Positions 26,341 to 35,790 of a stretch of DNA of 64,000 bases are shown one piece after another. Under the pieces are notes generated by a model that did no database searches, was not told where the DNA came from, and saw nothing but the letters and a program-made list of their open reading frames with translations. Made by a program: the position numbers and the translations under genes. The first letter of the stretch is position 1; every line of letters begins with the position of its first letter. This stretch comes from Acidovorax sp. GBBC 1281 (lineage in GTDB: Bacteria; Pseudomonadota; Gammaproteobacteria; Burkholderiales; Burkholderiaceae_C), in NCBI RefSeq assembly GCF_028473645.1, contig NZ_CP097269.1:566001-630000 (forward strand). Reading direction: 5' to 3'.

Positions 26341-26521
26341 ACGGGCCCGGCAAGGCCCTGCCGACCCGCGGAGCGCGCGCCATAGGCGGCGGGCCACCGT
26401 TTGCGCCCGCGCCCGTTCTTCGCGGGCCCCCCTTCCATTCGGCGGTGCCGGCCCCATCTGGGGGCAGGCGCTTTCGCTGGCGCTTCTCCTCTTTTTCTGA
26501 TCTCCTTTTGAAAGCACCGCC

Positions 26522-27205
26522 ATGGCAAAGAAAATCCTGATGGTCCTCACCTCCCACGACCAGCTGGGCGACACCGGCAAGAAGACGGGCTTCTGGCTCG
26601 AAGAGTTCGCCGCGCCCTACTACGTGTTCAAGGACGCAGGCGCCGAGATCACGCTGGCCTCGCCCCAGGGCGGGCAGCCTCCGCTGGACCCCAAGAGCGA
26701 CGAGCCCGATGCGCAGACCGATGCCACGCGCCGCTTCAAGGCCGATACCGAGGCGCGCAAGCACCTGGCCAGCACGCTGCCGCTGTCCGGCATCAACCCC
26801 GACGACTTCGACGCCGTGTTCTACCCCGGCGGCCACGGCCCGCTGTGGGACCTGGCGGAAGACGCCCATTCCATCGCGCTGATCGAAAACACGTTCGCCG
26901 ACCGCAAGCCCCTGGCTCTGGTGTGCCACGCGCCCGGCGTGCTGCGTCACACCAAGACGGTGGGCGGCCAGCCGCTCGTGCAGGGCCGCAAGGTGACCGG
27001 CTTCACCAACACCGAGGAAGAGGGCGTGCAGCTCACCAAGATCGTGCCCTTCCTGGTGGAGGACATGCTGAAGGAGCGCGGCGGCCAGTACGCCAAGGGC
27101 CCCGACTGGGCGCCTTTCGTGCTGACCGACGGCCTGCTGGTGACGGGGCAGAACCCCGCATCGTCCGAGCCGGCGGCGCACGCGTTGCTCAAGCTGCTGG
27201 GCTGA
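26522..27205 (+). CDS. DJ-1/PfpI-family type 1 glutamine amidotransferase-like protein (Hsp31/glyoxalase III type)
   Basis: A 227-residue protein with a Hsp31-like fold. The catalytic nucleophile is in 'LALVCHAPGVL' (Cys-His, near residue 134), with the supporting Glu in 'GFWLEEFAAPYYVF'. 'AVFYPGGHGPLWDL' is the oxyanion/Gly block and 'VTGFTNTEEEGVQLTKIVPFLVED' the C-terminal part of this group. Members act as glutathione-independent glyoxalases, chaperones or deglycases; the first is most likely next to yqhD. It is followed within 11 bases by a clear hairpin terminator. Confidence 0.92.
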   Translation: MAKKILMVLTSHDQLGDTGKKTGFWLEEFAAPYYVFKDAGAEITLASPQGGQPPLDPKSDEPDAQTDATRRFKADTEARKHLASTLPLSGINPDDFDAVFYPGGHGPLWDLAEDAHSIALIENTFADRKPLALVCHAPGVLRHTKTVGGQPLVQGRKVTGFTNTEEEGVQLTKIVPFLVEDMLKERGGQYAKGPDWAPFVLTDGLLVTGQNPASSEPAAHALLKLLG

Positions 27206-27215
27206 GGCGGACACG

Positions 27216-27257
27216 GCAAAAGGCCGGGCTTTCGAATCAGCCTGGCCTTTTGCTTTC
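27216..27257 (+). terminator. Hairpin terminator after the DJ-1-family gene
   Basis: GCAAAAGGCC at 27216-27225 pairs perfectly with GGCCTTTTGC at 27244-27253 across an 18-base loop, followed by TTT. The U-tract is short outside the stem, so termination may rely on the A/U-rich stem base. It marks the end of the unit before the type VI effector island. Confidence 0.75.
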
Positions 27258-27430
27258 GAGCCGAAACTTGCTCGGCTCGAATTGAATACGGCGAGAAGAT
27301 TGCAGGAAAGTCACGCGACTATTCCGTCAATTTGTCTTCCTCTTTGAGGGGGGATTTTCTAACTTTCCGCACTGCGGATATATGATCGCGGCCATTTCAA
27401 CGTAACGGCCCAGTACGCGGGCCCGTCACC

Positions 27431-29689
27431 ATGACCCGCCGAGTCACGATCCAAACGCCCCTGGGAGAGCAATTGCAGTTCCGGCAATTGCAGGGCAAGG
27501 AAGCCATCAGCCAGTTGTTCTGCCTCGACCTGGACCTGCTCTGCGACAGCAAAAGCATCGACCCGAAGGCGCTGCTGGGCAAGAACGCCACGGTCGTGAT
27601 GGAAACGCAAGGCGGCGGCCGGCGCTACCTGGACGGCATCGTCACCCGCTTCGGCATGCAGGGCGAGGACCATCGCTCCTACTCCTACCGCCTGCGCCTG
27701 CAGCCCTGGCTGTGGCTGGCCACCCGCAAGAGCGACTTCCGGATCTTCCAGAACAAGACCGTGCCCGACATCATCGAAGAGGTGCTCGGCAAATACGGCC
27801 ACCCCCTGCAAAAGCGGCTCACGCGGGCATATCGCAGCTGGGATTACTGCGTGCAGTACGGCGAGACCGACTGCGCCTTCGTCTCGCGCCTCATGGAACA
27901 TGAAGGCATCTACTACTTCCACCAGCACAGCGCCGGCCAGCACATCCTGACCCTGGCCGACGACATCGTCGCCTCGCACAGCCCGCTCGCGGGCGCCGCC
28001 GTCATCCCGTTTTACCCGCCCGAGAAGGCCGCCGTCGCCGACAAAGAGAACATCCACGCCTGGGAGCTGCACCAGAGCATCCACTCCGGGCGGCACTACA
28101 ACGACGACTACGACTTCAAGAAGCCGCGCGCGGACCTGTCCAACATGCGCCAGACCCCGCCGGGGCACGCGCACGACGCCCACGAAGTCTACGAATGGCC
28201 GGGCGGCTACACCCAGTTCGGCGACGGCGAGGCCTATGCCCGCGTGCGCCTGCAATCGAGCCTCACCGGCCAAAGCACCGTGCGGGGCCAGTCGCGCCAC
28301 CGGGCGCTGGCCCCGGGCTACACCTTCACGCTGGAGAACTACCCCCGCGAAGACCAGAACCAGCAGTACCTGCTGACCGGCCTCGAATACCACTTCAAGG
28401 AAAACCCCCGGGTCAGCGCCGCCGCGCCCGGCCCCAAGGGCACGCCGCAGGAAGAAGGGTCCTTCCAGAAGTTCACCCTGCAAGCCCAGCCCACCAGCTT
28501 GCCCTACACGCCTGAGCGCACCACGCGCAAGCCGCGCACCACCGGCCCGCAGACCGCCGTGGTCGTCGGCCCGCCCGGTGAGGAGATCTGGCCCGACCAG
28601 TACGGCCGCGTCAAGGTGCAATTCCACTGGGACCGCATCGGAGCGATGAACGAGAACTCCAGTTGCTGGGTGCGTGTATCGAGTAGCTGGGCAGGGTCGG
28701 GCTTCGGGGCCGTCTTCATTCCGCGCATCGGGCACGAAGTGGTGGTGGACTTTCTCAACGGTGATCCGGACTACCCGATCATTACCGGCAGCGTTTACAA
28801 CGCCGACAACATGCCGCCGTGGGCCCTGCCTGGCAACGCCACGCAATCAGGAATCAAGACCAAATCCAGCAAGGGCGGGGCGTTCGGCGACGGATTGAAG
28901 AACGGCGCGGGCGATGCCAACGCCATCCGCTTCGAGGACAAGGCCGGGGCCGAGCAATTGTGGCTGCATGCGCAAAAGGACCAGCTCACCGAAGTGGAGA
29001 ACGACGAGGACAAGTGGGTCGGTAACGACCGGCGCAAGACCGTGGACCGGGACGAGACCAACGTCATCCACCGCGACCGCACCGAGACCGTGGACCGCAA
29101 CGAAAAGATCACCGTGCACGGCTGGCGCACCGAGGAAGTCGATGGCGACGAGACCATCACCGTCCATTCCAACCGCACCGAGCGGGTGGACCACGACGAG
29201 ACGATCAGCATCGGCGACAACCGAAGCGAAGACGTCGGCATCGACGAGACGGTGCGCATCGGCAAGAACCGCAGCAAGACCATCGGCAAGAACGAGAAAG
29301 ACCAGATCGGCAGCAACTGGACCATCCAGGTCGGGAAGATGAAAACCGAGACCGTGGGCATGGTGGCCCTGCAGAACGTCGGCATGGCCAAGATGATGAA
29401 CATCGGCATGGCCTACAGCGTGAACGTCGGCATGGTGCGCAACGACCTGGTGGGCATGCACTGGAGCCGCAGCGTGGGCAAGGACGACAGCGTGAGCGTG
29501 GGCGGGGACCGCAGCGCGCAGGTGACGGGCGGCGACAGCCTGCAGGTGGGCAAGGCGCTGGCCGTGAAGGCGCAGCAGATCACGCTGGAGGCGGACCAGG
29601 AGATCACCCTGCGCTGCGGGGCCAGCACCGTGCGGCTCACGCCGGCGCTGATCGAAGTGCTGTCCAGCCTGGACAAGCTCAACTGCTGA
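27431..29689 (+). CDS. vgrG: Type VI secretion spike protein VgrG
   Basis: A 752-residue spike of the type VI secretion system, forming the trimeric tip that carries effectors. The gp27-like region covers about residues 1-370 ('ISQLFCLDLDLLC', 'YCVQYGETDCAFVSRLMEHEGIYY'-type block). The gp5/OB-fold region is 375-470 ('GEEIWPDQYGRVKVQFHWDR', 'WVRVSSSWAGSGFGAVFIPR'). Residues about 525-700 consist of 8-residue beta-helix repeats with a D-E-T / N-R-T rhythm and later V-G-M units, the spike needle. There is no extra effector domain at the C-terminus. No other type VI structural genes are in the window, so this is an orphan vgrG island. The PAAR-RHS gene follows after 154 bases and is its probable cargo. 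Confidence 0.96.
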   Translation: MTRRVTIQTPLGEQLQFRQLQGKEAISQLFCLDLDLLCDSKSIDPKALLGKNATVVMETQGGGRRYLDGIVTRFGMQGEDHRSYSYRLRLQPWLWLATRKSDFRIFQNKTVPDIIEEVLGKYGHPLQKRLTRAYRSWDYCVQYGETDCAFVSRLMEHEGIYYFHQHSAGQHILTLADDIVASHSPLAGAAVIPFYPPEKAAVADKENIHAWELHQSIHSGRHYNDDYDFKKPRADLSNMRQTPPGHAHDAHEVYEWPGGYTQFGDGEAYARVRLQSSLTGQSTVRGQSRHRALAPGYTFTLENYPREDQNQQYLLTGLEYHFKENPRVSAAAPGPKGTPQEEGSFQKFTLQAQPTSLPYTPERTTRKPRTTGPQTAVVVGPPGEEIWPDQYGRVKVQFHWDRIGAMNENSSCWVRVSSSWAGSGFGAVFIPRIGHEVVVDFLNGDPDYPIITGSVYNADNMPPWALPGNATQSGIKTKSSKGGAFGDGLKNGAGDANAIRFEDKAGAEQLWLHAQKDQLTEVENDEDKWVGNDRRKTVDRDETNVIHRDRTETVDRNEKITVHGWRTEEVDGDETITVHSNRTERVDHDETISIGDNRSEDVGIDETVRIGKNRSKTIGKNEKDQIGSNWTIQVGKMKTETVGMVALQNVGMAKMMNIGMAYSVNVGMVRNDLVGMHWSRSVGKDDSVSVGGDRSAQVTGGDSLQVGKALAVKAQQITLEADQEITLRCGASTVRLTPALIEVLSSLDKLNC

Positions 29690-29843
29690 GGCGGGCCGGC
29701 GGGGGCTGCCCTGCATGGCCTTCGCGCGCTGGCGCGGCCCCAAACCCGATGCGATGGCCAGAAGCCCCGAGGCGATTGGCGCAAAGACCTTACCTCTCCC
29801 CCTTGCCTGAACCCGGCAAACGATCCCAAGAAAGAGCGACAGC

Positions 29844-32800
29844 ATGAGTGGCAAACCAGCGGCACGGCAAAGCGACATGACCCAAAAGGGTGGGCCGATC
29901 GTTCAGGGCTCGGCCACCGTGCTGATCGGCTCGGCGGGGGGCGTGGCGTGCTCCGTGTGCCCGGGCGGCATGGCGGTGGGCAGCCCCGTCAACCCGGCGC
30001 TGGGGGCCAAGGTGCTGATGGGCGGGGACGAACTGGACTTCAGCCTGCCCGGGCCGATGCCGCTCGTGTGGCAGCGCCAGTACAGCAGCTACGTCAACGA
30101 AGAGCACGGGGCGACCTGCGGGCTGCTGGGCTACGGCTGGAAGCTGCCCATGGAGATCGCCGTGCGGCTGGAGGCAGGGCGCACCGTGCTGCTGGACACC
30201 GGGGGGCGGGCCATCACCTTCGGCGAGCCGCTGGCGCCCGGCGAAGCGCTGTACAGCGCCAGCGAGGACCTGTGGCTGATGCGAGGTGGCGGTGCAGGCA
30301 GCGCGTTGCCTGCCGGCGCGCCTGCCTCGCGCATCCCTAGCGAACTGCAGCCCTGGGCCTGGCAGCCGCGCTGGGCCCACGTGCCCCAAGAGGCCCGGGC
30401 CGACGCGCGGTGCGTGATCGCCGCCTCGGGCAACGGCGGCGCCGTGTGGCTGCTGTGGCCGGGGGAGGACGGGCACCACCGCGTGGGCCGGGTGCTGGAC
30501 CGCTTCGGGCGCAGCCAGCACTACGGATACGACGAGCACGGGCGGCTGGCCGGCATCACCGACGGCAGCGGGCGGCGCTATGCGCTGCACTACAACCGGG
30601 AGCGGGAGGGTGCCGCCGCCGCGGCCCCAACCACCGCCACCGCCACCGCCCACCCGCTGCTCGGCCCGGACAGCGGCGAGCGCCTGACCGGCGTGGACTG
30701 CGTGCACAACCCGCTGGATGCGGCCTGCACCGGCCCGGGCTACCGGGTGGCGCTGGTGCGCTACCGCTACGACAGCGCGGGCGACCTGGTGGAGGTGCTG
30801 GGTCGGGACGGCCAGCGCACGCGCGAGTTCGGCTACGACCGGGTGCACCGCATGGTGCGCCACCGGGTGCGCAGCGGACCGCTGCACACCTACGTCTATG
30901 AAGACCAGGGCGTGGCCATGCCCCGGCCCGGCGCCCGCGTGGTGGAGCAGCACAACGAGCAGGGACTGTCGTACCTCTTCGAATACCGCGATCCCCCCGC
31001 CATCCCTCCCGCCACCCCGGCTGCGATCGGCCAGTCCGAGACGGACCCCGCCACCCCGGACCCCGACACCCCGCAGCCCGTGTTGCAGCCCGTGCCGGTG
31101 AGCGAAGTGCGCGTGCGCGACAGCCTGAACCGGCTCACCCGCTACCACTTCGAAGGCGCGGGCGGAGACAAGCGCCTGGTGCGCCTCGTGCTGCCCGATG
31201 GCGCCGAGCAGCGCGACCGCTACGACAGCGCGGGCCGGCGCGTGGCGCGCACCGATCCGCTGGGGCGCACCACCTGGTGGCGCTACGACGGCGCCGGGCG
31301 GCTGCTGGGCACGCAGCACCCCGACGGGCGCAGCACCCGCTATCGCTGGGGCGAGGCGGGCTCGGCGCAGGACGGCCTGCTGCTGCAGAGCGTGGGCCTG
31401 GGGGCGCTGCCAACCCACATGGACTACGACGCCTGGGGCCGGCTGCGGCAGGTGACCGTGGGCGATCCCCAGGGCCTGGATGCCCCGGCCCTGGCCACCC
31501 GCTTCGAATACGCCCCCCTGACCGCCGAGGGCGCCATCGACCCCGCCACCCGGCCCTGGTGCGACCAGCCCGTGGCCGTCATCGACGCGCAGGGCGGGCG
31601 CAAGGAACTGGCCTACAACGGCTGCGGGCAGCTCACGCGCCACACCGACTGCTCGGGCCGGGTGCATGCCTGGCACTACGGCGCCTTTGGCGAAGTGCGC
31701 GAGAGCATCGATGCCCTGAACCAGCGCACGCGCTACCAGTACGACGGCGCGGGCCGGCCCACCCGCGTCATGGCGCCCGACGGCTCGCAAGTGCAATACC
31801 GCTGGGGCCCCAATGGCGAGCTGCAGGCGGCCACGCACGGCGCCCAGCCTGTAGGGGATGGCACCACCACCACCGTCACCACCTCCGTCACCTACGGCCA
31901 TGACCTGTGGGGCCGCGTCATCGCGCAAACCCAGGCCGGCCAGGGATTCGCGCTGCGCTACGACGTGGCGGGCCGCCTGGTGGAACTCATCAACGAGAAC
32001 CAGGCCGTCACCCGCTTCGTGCACGACGTGCAGGACCGGCTGGTGCAAGAGGTGGGATTCGACGGGCGTGTGCAAGCCTATGGCTACGACGCTGCCGGGC
32101 AGCTCGTGCACCAGCGTGACGGGCACGGCGCAGGCCACCATCCCGGCGTGCAAGGCGCTGCCGCGCAAGGGCTGGGCGCCACCGTGCGCAGCCGCTCGCA
32201 CTACGACGACGGCGGGCGCATCGTGGCGCGCGTCCTCGTGCGATCGGCGGGTCTGCAGAGCGATGAGCCGGACGAGACCCTGCAGATCCACGCCTACGAA
32301 CACGACCGCCACGGCGCCCTTGCCGCCGCCCGCACCTGGACCGCCCACCTGCCCTGGAGCCAGGCGCAAGCCAAAGCCCATAGCCTGGGCGAGCAATGGC
32401 TGGACGTGCCCGCCCCGCTGCTGCAAGCCCTGCTGGCCCTGGGCGCAACCTCTACCGGAGAGCCCGATCCGGCCCTGGCCGAAGCTGCGCAGCGCCTGCA
32501 GGCGCAGCGCCTCATCGCCGACACCCGCGTGGCCCTGGAGCGCGACCCCTTCGGCCGGGCCACGGGCGAGGCGCAGACCCTGTACCGGCAGGCGCCTGCC
32601 ACGCCCCACCTGGGGGGCGAGCCGGAGCCCGAATTCGAACACCGCATCGCGCACCGCCTGGGCGCGCTCGGGCAGCGGCTGGGCAGCCAACTGCAGGGCC
32701 TGGGCGAGCTGGACTGGCTGGCCTACGGCTCGGGCCACGTGCACGGGCTGCTGCTGGACAAGACCCCGGTGCTGGCCATCGAGCGCGATGCCCTGCACCG

Positions 32801-34619
32801 CGAGGTTGCACGCACCTTGCAACTGGACAGCGGCGCGGAAAGGGTCCATGCCGCAGTCATCCAGACCCGGCGCCTGGACCCCATGGGGCGGCTGCTGCAG
32901 CAAGACTGGCAAGGGCTGCCCCGGACAACGGCAACAGGAGCGGCGCAGGCATCGGGCCCGCTGGGGACCCTGTCCGTGCGCCGCTACACCTACGACGCGC
33001 TGGGCCAGCTGGTGGGCGTGCAGACCCCGTTGGATGCCACGCGCTACCACTACGACGTGCACCAGCGCCTGACCGGCGTGGCGCATGCGGTCGCCGAAGG
33101 CGTGCAGCAGCGGCGCTGGCGGCTCGATCCGGCCGGCAACCGGCTACCCGACCGCTTGGGCCAAGACGCGGCCCCTGGGGCGGACCGCCAGGACTGGGCG
33201 AGCCAAGTGCAGCAGAACCTGCACGACCCGGGCTTCGATCTGCTGGCGCCGCCGGGCAGCGCGCAAGGCCGCCCGGGCGGGCCGGTGGATCAGTGGCCGG
33301 GCAACCGCATCGGCTGGAGCGGTGGAAAGGGCAGTGGCACAGAAGAAGAAACCATTCAATACCGCTACGACGCCTTCGGCAACCGGGTGCAGGCCAGGCA
33401 CGCGGATGGCCGCACGCTGCGGCTGGAGTACGACGCGCTGCACCAGTTGACGGCGGTATCCGAACAGGCACGGGGCGACAAGGGCTTTACACCCATCGCG
33501 CGCTACCGCTACGACGCCTTCGGGCGGCGCCTGGGCAAGACCGTGGTGCGCGAAGGGCGGGAGGACACCACCCACTACGGCTGGGACGCCGACCGGCTGG
33601 TGCACACGCAGGATGGGCAAGGCATCCGGCACACGGTCTATGAGCCGGCCAGCTTCGTGCCGCTGCTGCAGTTGCAGCGCAGGCAAGGGGCCAAGGATGC
33701 GATGCAGACGCTGATGGACCTGGGGGCGGAGCCGGGCGAAGGCACCACGGAGGCGGCGGACAGCTTCGCGGGCATGCCCAGAATGCAGCGGGAGATGGTG
33801 CAGGCGGCGCTGCAGAGCGTGCTGGATGCGGCCACGGGTGCGAAGGCGCTGGCAAGGGCGCAGGCGCACATGCCAGCAGAGCTGGCGCAACTCATGGCGG
33901 CCAGCGTGAGCCAACTGAAGGATGAGAGACAAGCGCAAGCGAAAGACAACCCGCTGACCATCCGGCACTACCTGTGCGACCACCTGGGCACGCCGATCGG
34001 GCTGGTGGATGGCAACGGAGAGAAGGCGGGGCAAGTGACCTGGGCGGCCAGCTACGGCGCCTGGGGAGACGTGCAGGAGGAATACAACCCGCACCGGATC
34101 GAGCAGAACATCCGGTTCCAGGGCCAGCAGATCGATGCCGAGACCGGGCTGCATTACAACCGCTTCCGGTACTACGACCCTCACCTGGGGCAGTACATCA
34201 CGCAGGATCCCATTGGGCTAGATGGGGGAGTTAATAAATATATTTACCCCCTTAATCCAATAATTTATGTAGATCCTCTGGGTTTGACAGAGACGACCAC
34301 TCCTGAACTGGCCAATCAAGATGGACGTGCCAGCGGAGTTAATAAAGTAATAGGAATAAAAAAAGGTGGGGAAAAAATAAATAATGGCGCTAAAAAAATG
34401 GAAGGCGCTAACAAAAAAGATATGGATGTTTATGATTGCATCATGAGTGGTCCTGCTTGCAGTAAGAGTTCTGCTGAGATGGAAGATATGAGAGAATCAG
34501 CAAGGAAAGAAAGAATTCAAGGTATGAAAGATATCGGGCAAGGTTCGGTTGATGTCTATAAGTCAACGCCAGGAACGTTGGGTAATGGCATTCCTGGTGG
34601 GAGAATTCCAAAACCATGA
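29844..34619 (+). CDS. PAAR-RHS polymorphic toxin (type VI effector)
   Basis: A 1591-residue effector. Residues 1-60 form a PAAR-like tip ('AARQSDMTQKGGPIVQGSAT', with a glycine-rich 'GGVACSVCPGGMAVG'). They are followed by a DUF6531-type segment and many RHS/YD repeats (e.g. 'YRYDAFGNRV', 'YDAWGRLRQV') that build the cocoon. The conserved RHS core ends near residue 1481 with 'YITQDPIGL' and 'YVDPLGL', the DPxGL self-cleavage mark. The last 110 residues are an AT-rich, unrelated toxin tip. There is no N-terminal membrane region and no EagR-type chaperone gene. The stop overlaps the start of the immunity candidate (ATGA at 34616). Toxicity and target are inferred from context. Confidence 0.94.
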   Translation: MSGKPAARQSDMTQKGGPIVQGSATVLIGSAGGVACSVCPGGMAVGSPVNPALGAKVLMGGDELDFSLPGPMPLVWQRQYSSYVNEEHGATCGLLGYGWKLPMEIAVRLEAGRTVLLDTGGRAITFGEPLAPGEALYSASEDLWLMRGGGAGSALPAGAPASRIPSELQPWAWQPRWAHVPQEARADARCVIAASGNGGAVWLLWPGEDGHHRVGRVLDRFGRSQHYGYDEHGRLAGITDGSGRRYALHYNREREGAAAAAPTTATATAHPLLGPDSGERLTGVDCVHNPLDAACTGPGYRVALVRYRYDSAGDLVEVLGRDGQRTREFGYDRVHRMVRHRVRSGPLHTYVYEDQGVAMPRPGARVVEQHNEQGLSYLFEYRDPPAIPPATPAAIGQSETDPATPDPDTPQPVLQPVPVSEVRVRDSLNRLTRYHFEGAGGDKRLVRLVLPDGAEQRDRYDSAGRRVARTDPLGRTTWWRYDGAGRLLGTQHPDGRSTRYRWGEAGSAQDGLLLQSVGLGALPTHMDYDAWGRLRQVTVGDPQGLDAPALATRFEYAPLTAEGAIDPATRPWCDQPVAVIDAQGGRKELAYNGCGQLTRHTDCSGRVHAWHYGAFGEVRESIDALNQRTRYQYDGAGRPTRVMAPDGSQVQYRWGPNGELQAATHGAQPVGDGTTTTVTTSVTYGHDLWGRVIAQTQAGQGFALRYDVAGRLVELINENQAVTRFVHDVQDRLVQEVGFDGRVQAYGYDAAGQLVHQRDGHGAGHHPGVQGAAAQGLGATVRSRSHYDDGGRIVARVLVRSAGLQSDEPDETLQIHAYEHDRHGALAAARTWTAHLPWSQAQAKAHSLGEQWLDVPAPLLQALLALGATSTGEPDPALAEAAQRLQAQRLIADTRVALERDPFGRATGEAQTLYRQAPATPHLGGEPEPEFEHRIAHRLGALGQRLGSQLQGLGELDWLAYGSGHVHGLLLDKTPVLAIERDALHREVARTLQLDSGAERVHAAVIQTRRLDPMGRLLQQDWQGLPRTTATGAAQASGPLGTLSVRRYTYDALGQLVGVQTPLDATRYHYDVHQRLTGVAHAVAEGVQQRRWRLDPAGNRLPDRLGQDAAPGADRQDWASQVQQNLHDPGFDLLAPPGSAQGRPGGPVDQWPGNRIGWSGGKGSGTEEETIQYRYDAFGNRVQARHADGRTLRLEYDALHQLTAVSEQARGDKGFTPIARYRYDAFGRRLGKTVVREGREDTTHYGWDADRLVHTQDGQGIRHTVYEPASFVPLLQLQRRQGAKDAMQTLMDLGAEPGEGTTEAADSFAGMPRMQREMVQAALQSVLDAATGAKALARAQAHMPAELAQLMAASVSQLKDERQAQAKDNPLTIRHYLCDHLGTPIGLVDGNGEKAGQVTWAASYGAWGDVQEEYNPHRIEQNIRFQGQQIDAETGLHYNRFRYYDPHLGQYITQDPIGLDGGVNKYIYPLNPIIYVDPLGLTETTTPELANQDGRASGVNKVIGIKKGGEKINNGAKKMEGANKKDMDVYDCIMSGPACSKSSAEMEDMRESARKERIQGMKDIGQGSVDVYKSTPGTLGNGIPGGRIPKP
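33960..34286 (+). repeat. RHS core duplicated segment, functional copy
   Basis: This 327-base stretch encodes the end of the RHS core up to DPLGL. It is repeated without gaps at 35144-35470. By eye I count about 18 mismatches in the first 250 bases; the last 60 bases diverge more. Such homology blocks let tip modules be exchanged by recombination. Confidence 0.9.
34287..34616 (+). other. RHS toxin tip 1 (C-terminal variable domain)
   Basis: Codes for the last 110 residues of the RHS protein after DPLGL. Base composition drops sharply to AT-rich. The sequence has Lys/Gly-rich helices, a motif 'DCIMSGPAC' followed by 'SAEMEDM', and a Gly/Pro-rich end 'GIPGGRIP'. I do not recognise a catalytic motif of a known nuclease, deaminase or peptidase. 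The same C-x5-P-x-C and AEME arrangement occurs in tip 2. The secreted immunity candidate suggests a periplasmic target (inference). Confidence 0.7.
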
Positions 34620-35050
34620 AAAAATTATTTATTTCATTTTTTACGGCAGTTTCTGTTGTGGCGTTTGCACAAGCTGATGCCCCTGCGAGGAATTCAATTG
34701 TAAAAATTAATGGCCATGAATTTATTCTGCCTACAGGATGTGTTCAGATTGATGGCAAACGTTATCGGTTTAGATGTTTGCTCTCGACGGGAGAGGATGT
34801 TGCATTGGGTGTGGATGAAGGGCCAAATTTCGAAAAAATAATAAAATCTCCAAATGATAAGGAGGGGGTTTTAGATAGGGTTGTGCAGGAAACGTCCTAT
34901 GGATATTATGTGAAATACCTTTCTCGAAAGAATGGAAATCAATATAATTTTATATATTTAAAAGATAAAGAAATTACTGTTTTTGGTGGGGATGTGGCAT
35001 TGGTCTACTATTTTTCTATGCTTATTAATAATGTCAAAATTGATAATTAA
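34616..35050 (+). CDS. Candidate periplasmic immunity protein 1
   Basis: A 144-residue AT-rich gene whose ATG overlaps the RHS stop (ATGA), the standard arrangement for a cognate immunity gene. Residues 1-22 are a clear signal peptide ('MKKLFISFFTAVSVVAFAQA'), so the protein acts in the periplasm. The mature part begins with 'LPTGCVQIDGKRYRFRC', giving two cysteines 14 residues apart that may form a disulphide, and ends with a hydrophobic strand 'FGGDVALVYYFSMLINN'. No family is recognised. Its length equals that of the second immunity candidate, and weak pattern likeness (P-[TS]-G-x-C-V) supports common descent. Confidence 0.75.
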   Translation: MKKLFISFFTAVSVVAFAQADAPARNSIVKINGHEFILPTGCVQIDGKRYRFRCLLSTGEDVALGVDEGPNFEKIIKSPNDKEGVLDRVVQETSYGYYVKYLSRKNGNQYNFIYLKDKEITVFGGDVALVYYFSMLINNVKIDN

Positions 35051-35143
35051 AGATGGCGTGATCAAGTGTGGAAATGGGCTTGCCATACTTTAAAAAAGAA
35101 ACCTGCTCAGAGAGCGCAGCACATCGGCCGTTAGCTAGGATGC

Positions 35144-35470
35144 ATCCGGCACTACCTGTGCGACCACCTGGGCACGCCGATCGGGCTGGTGGATGGCAAT
35201 GGGGAGAAGGCGGGGCAAGTGACGTGGGCGGCCAGCTATGGCGCCTGGGGCGAGGTGCGGGAGGAATACAACCCGTACCGGATCGAGCAGAACATCCGGT
35301 TCCAGGGGCAGCAGCTGGATGCCGAGACGGGGCTGCATTACAACCGCTTCCGGTACTACGACCCCAATATTGGGCAGTACATTACGCAAGATCCCATTGG
35401 GCTTAATGGCGGGATTAATAAATCAAGCTATCCAGTCAATCCGATGAATTGGGTAGATCCGATGGGGCTT
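35144..35470 (+). repeat. RHS core duplicated segment, displaced copy
   Basis: Second copy of the 327-base block at 33960-34286, ending with the codons for DPMGL. It starts abruptly after unrelated AT-rich sequence and keeps the reading frame throughout, but an in-frame TAG at 35132-35134 stops any read-through from upstream. Confidence 0.9.
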
Positions 35471-35788
35471 GCGGAGGAAGGAGGCGGCTTGTTGTCGAAA
35501 ATCTACGGTTGGTGGGACAAGGGGAGCAAGGCAAAAGATGGTATTGATGCAGGAAAATTGTCATTGGAGAACAGAAAGTTAGAAAAGGAATTGGCACGTC
35601 TGAGAGATGAATTGCTAATGTGTTTGGCAAAATCGCCTACATGCCAAACCGCAGAGATGGAAAAAATTGAGAACAGAATAGATGAAGTCAGCAAGAAAAT
35701 TTTAAACAATACTGGAGAAATCACGAAAATAATGATGGAAACTCCTGGGGCTTCTGCCGGAGGTCCGGTGCATATTCCAGGTCTGTAA
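35144..35788 (+). pseudogene. Displaced (orphan) RHS tip module 2
   Basis: The open frame encodes 109 residues of RHS core followed by a 105-residue AT-rich tip, ending two bases before the next gene. There is no proper start: the core block begins mid-gene and the first usable codon is a GTG at 35189. It is therefore best read as a silent tip cassette, as known for rhs orphans in enterobacteria, which can replace the active tip by recombination in the duplicated core. Tip 2 is rich in charged helices ('LENRKLEKELARLRDELL'), carries 'MCLAKSPTC' then 'AEMEKI', and ends 'GGPVHIPGL'. This resembles tip 1 in motif order, though the rest differs. Confidence 0.85.
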
Positions 35789-35790
35789 TT

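Noticed and set aside
28980..29540. Short tandem repeats in vgrG as a possible CRISPR or satellite array
   Set aside because: They are codon-level 8-residue beta-helix repeats within the open frame, with drifting sequence and no spacers.
29790..33086. 1098-codon frame antisense to the RHS gene
   Set aside because: Shadow of the repetitive RHS coding sequence; it stops where the composition becomes AT-rich, as expected for a composition artefact.
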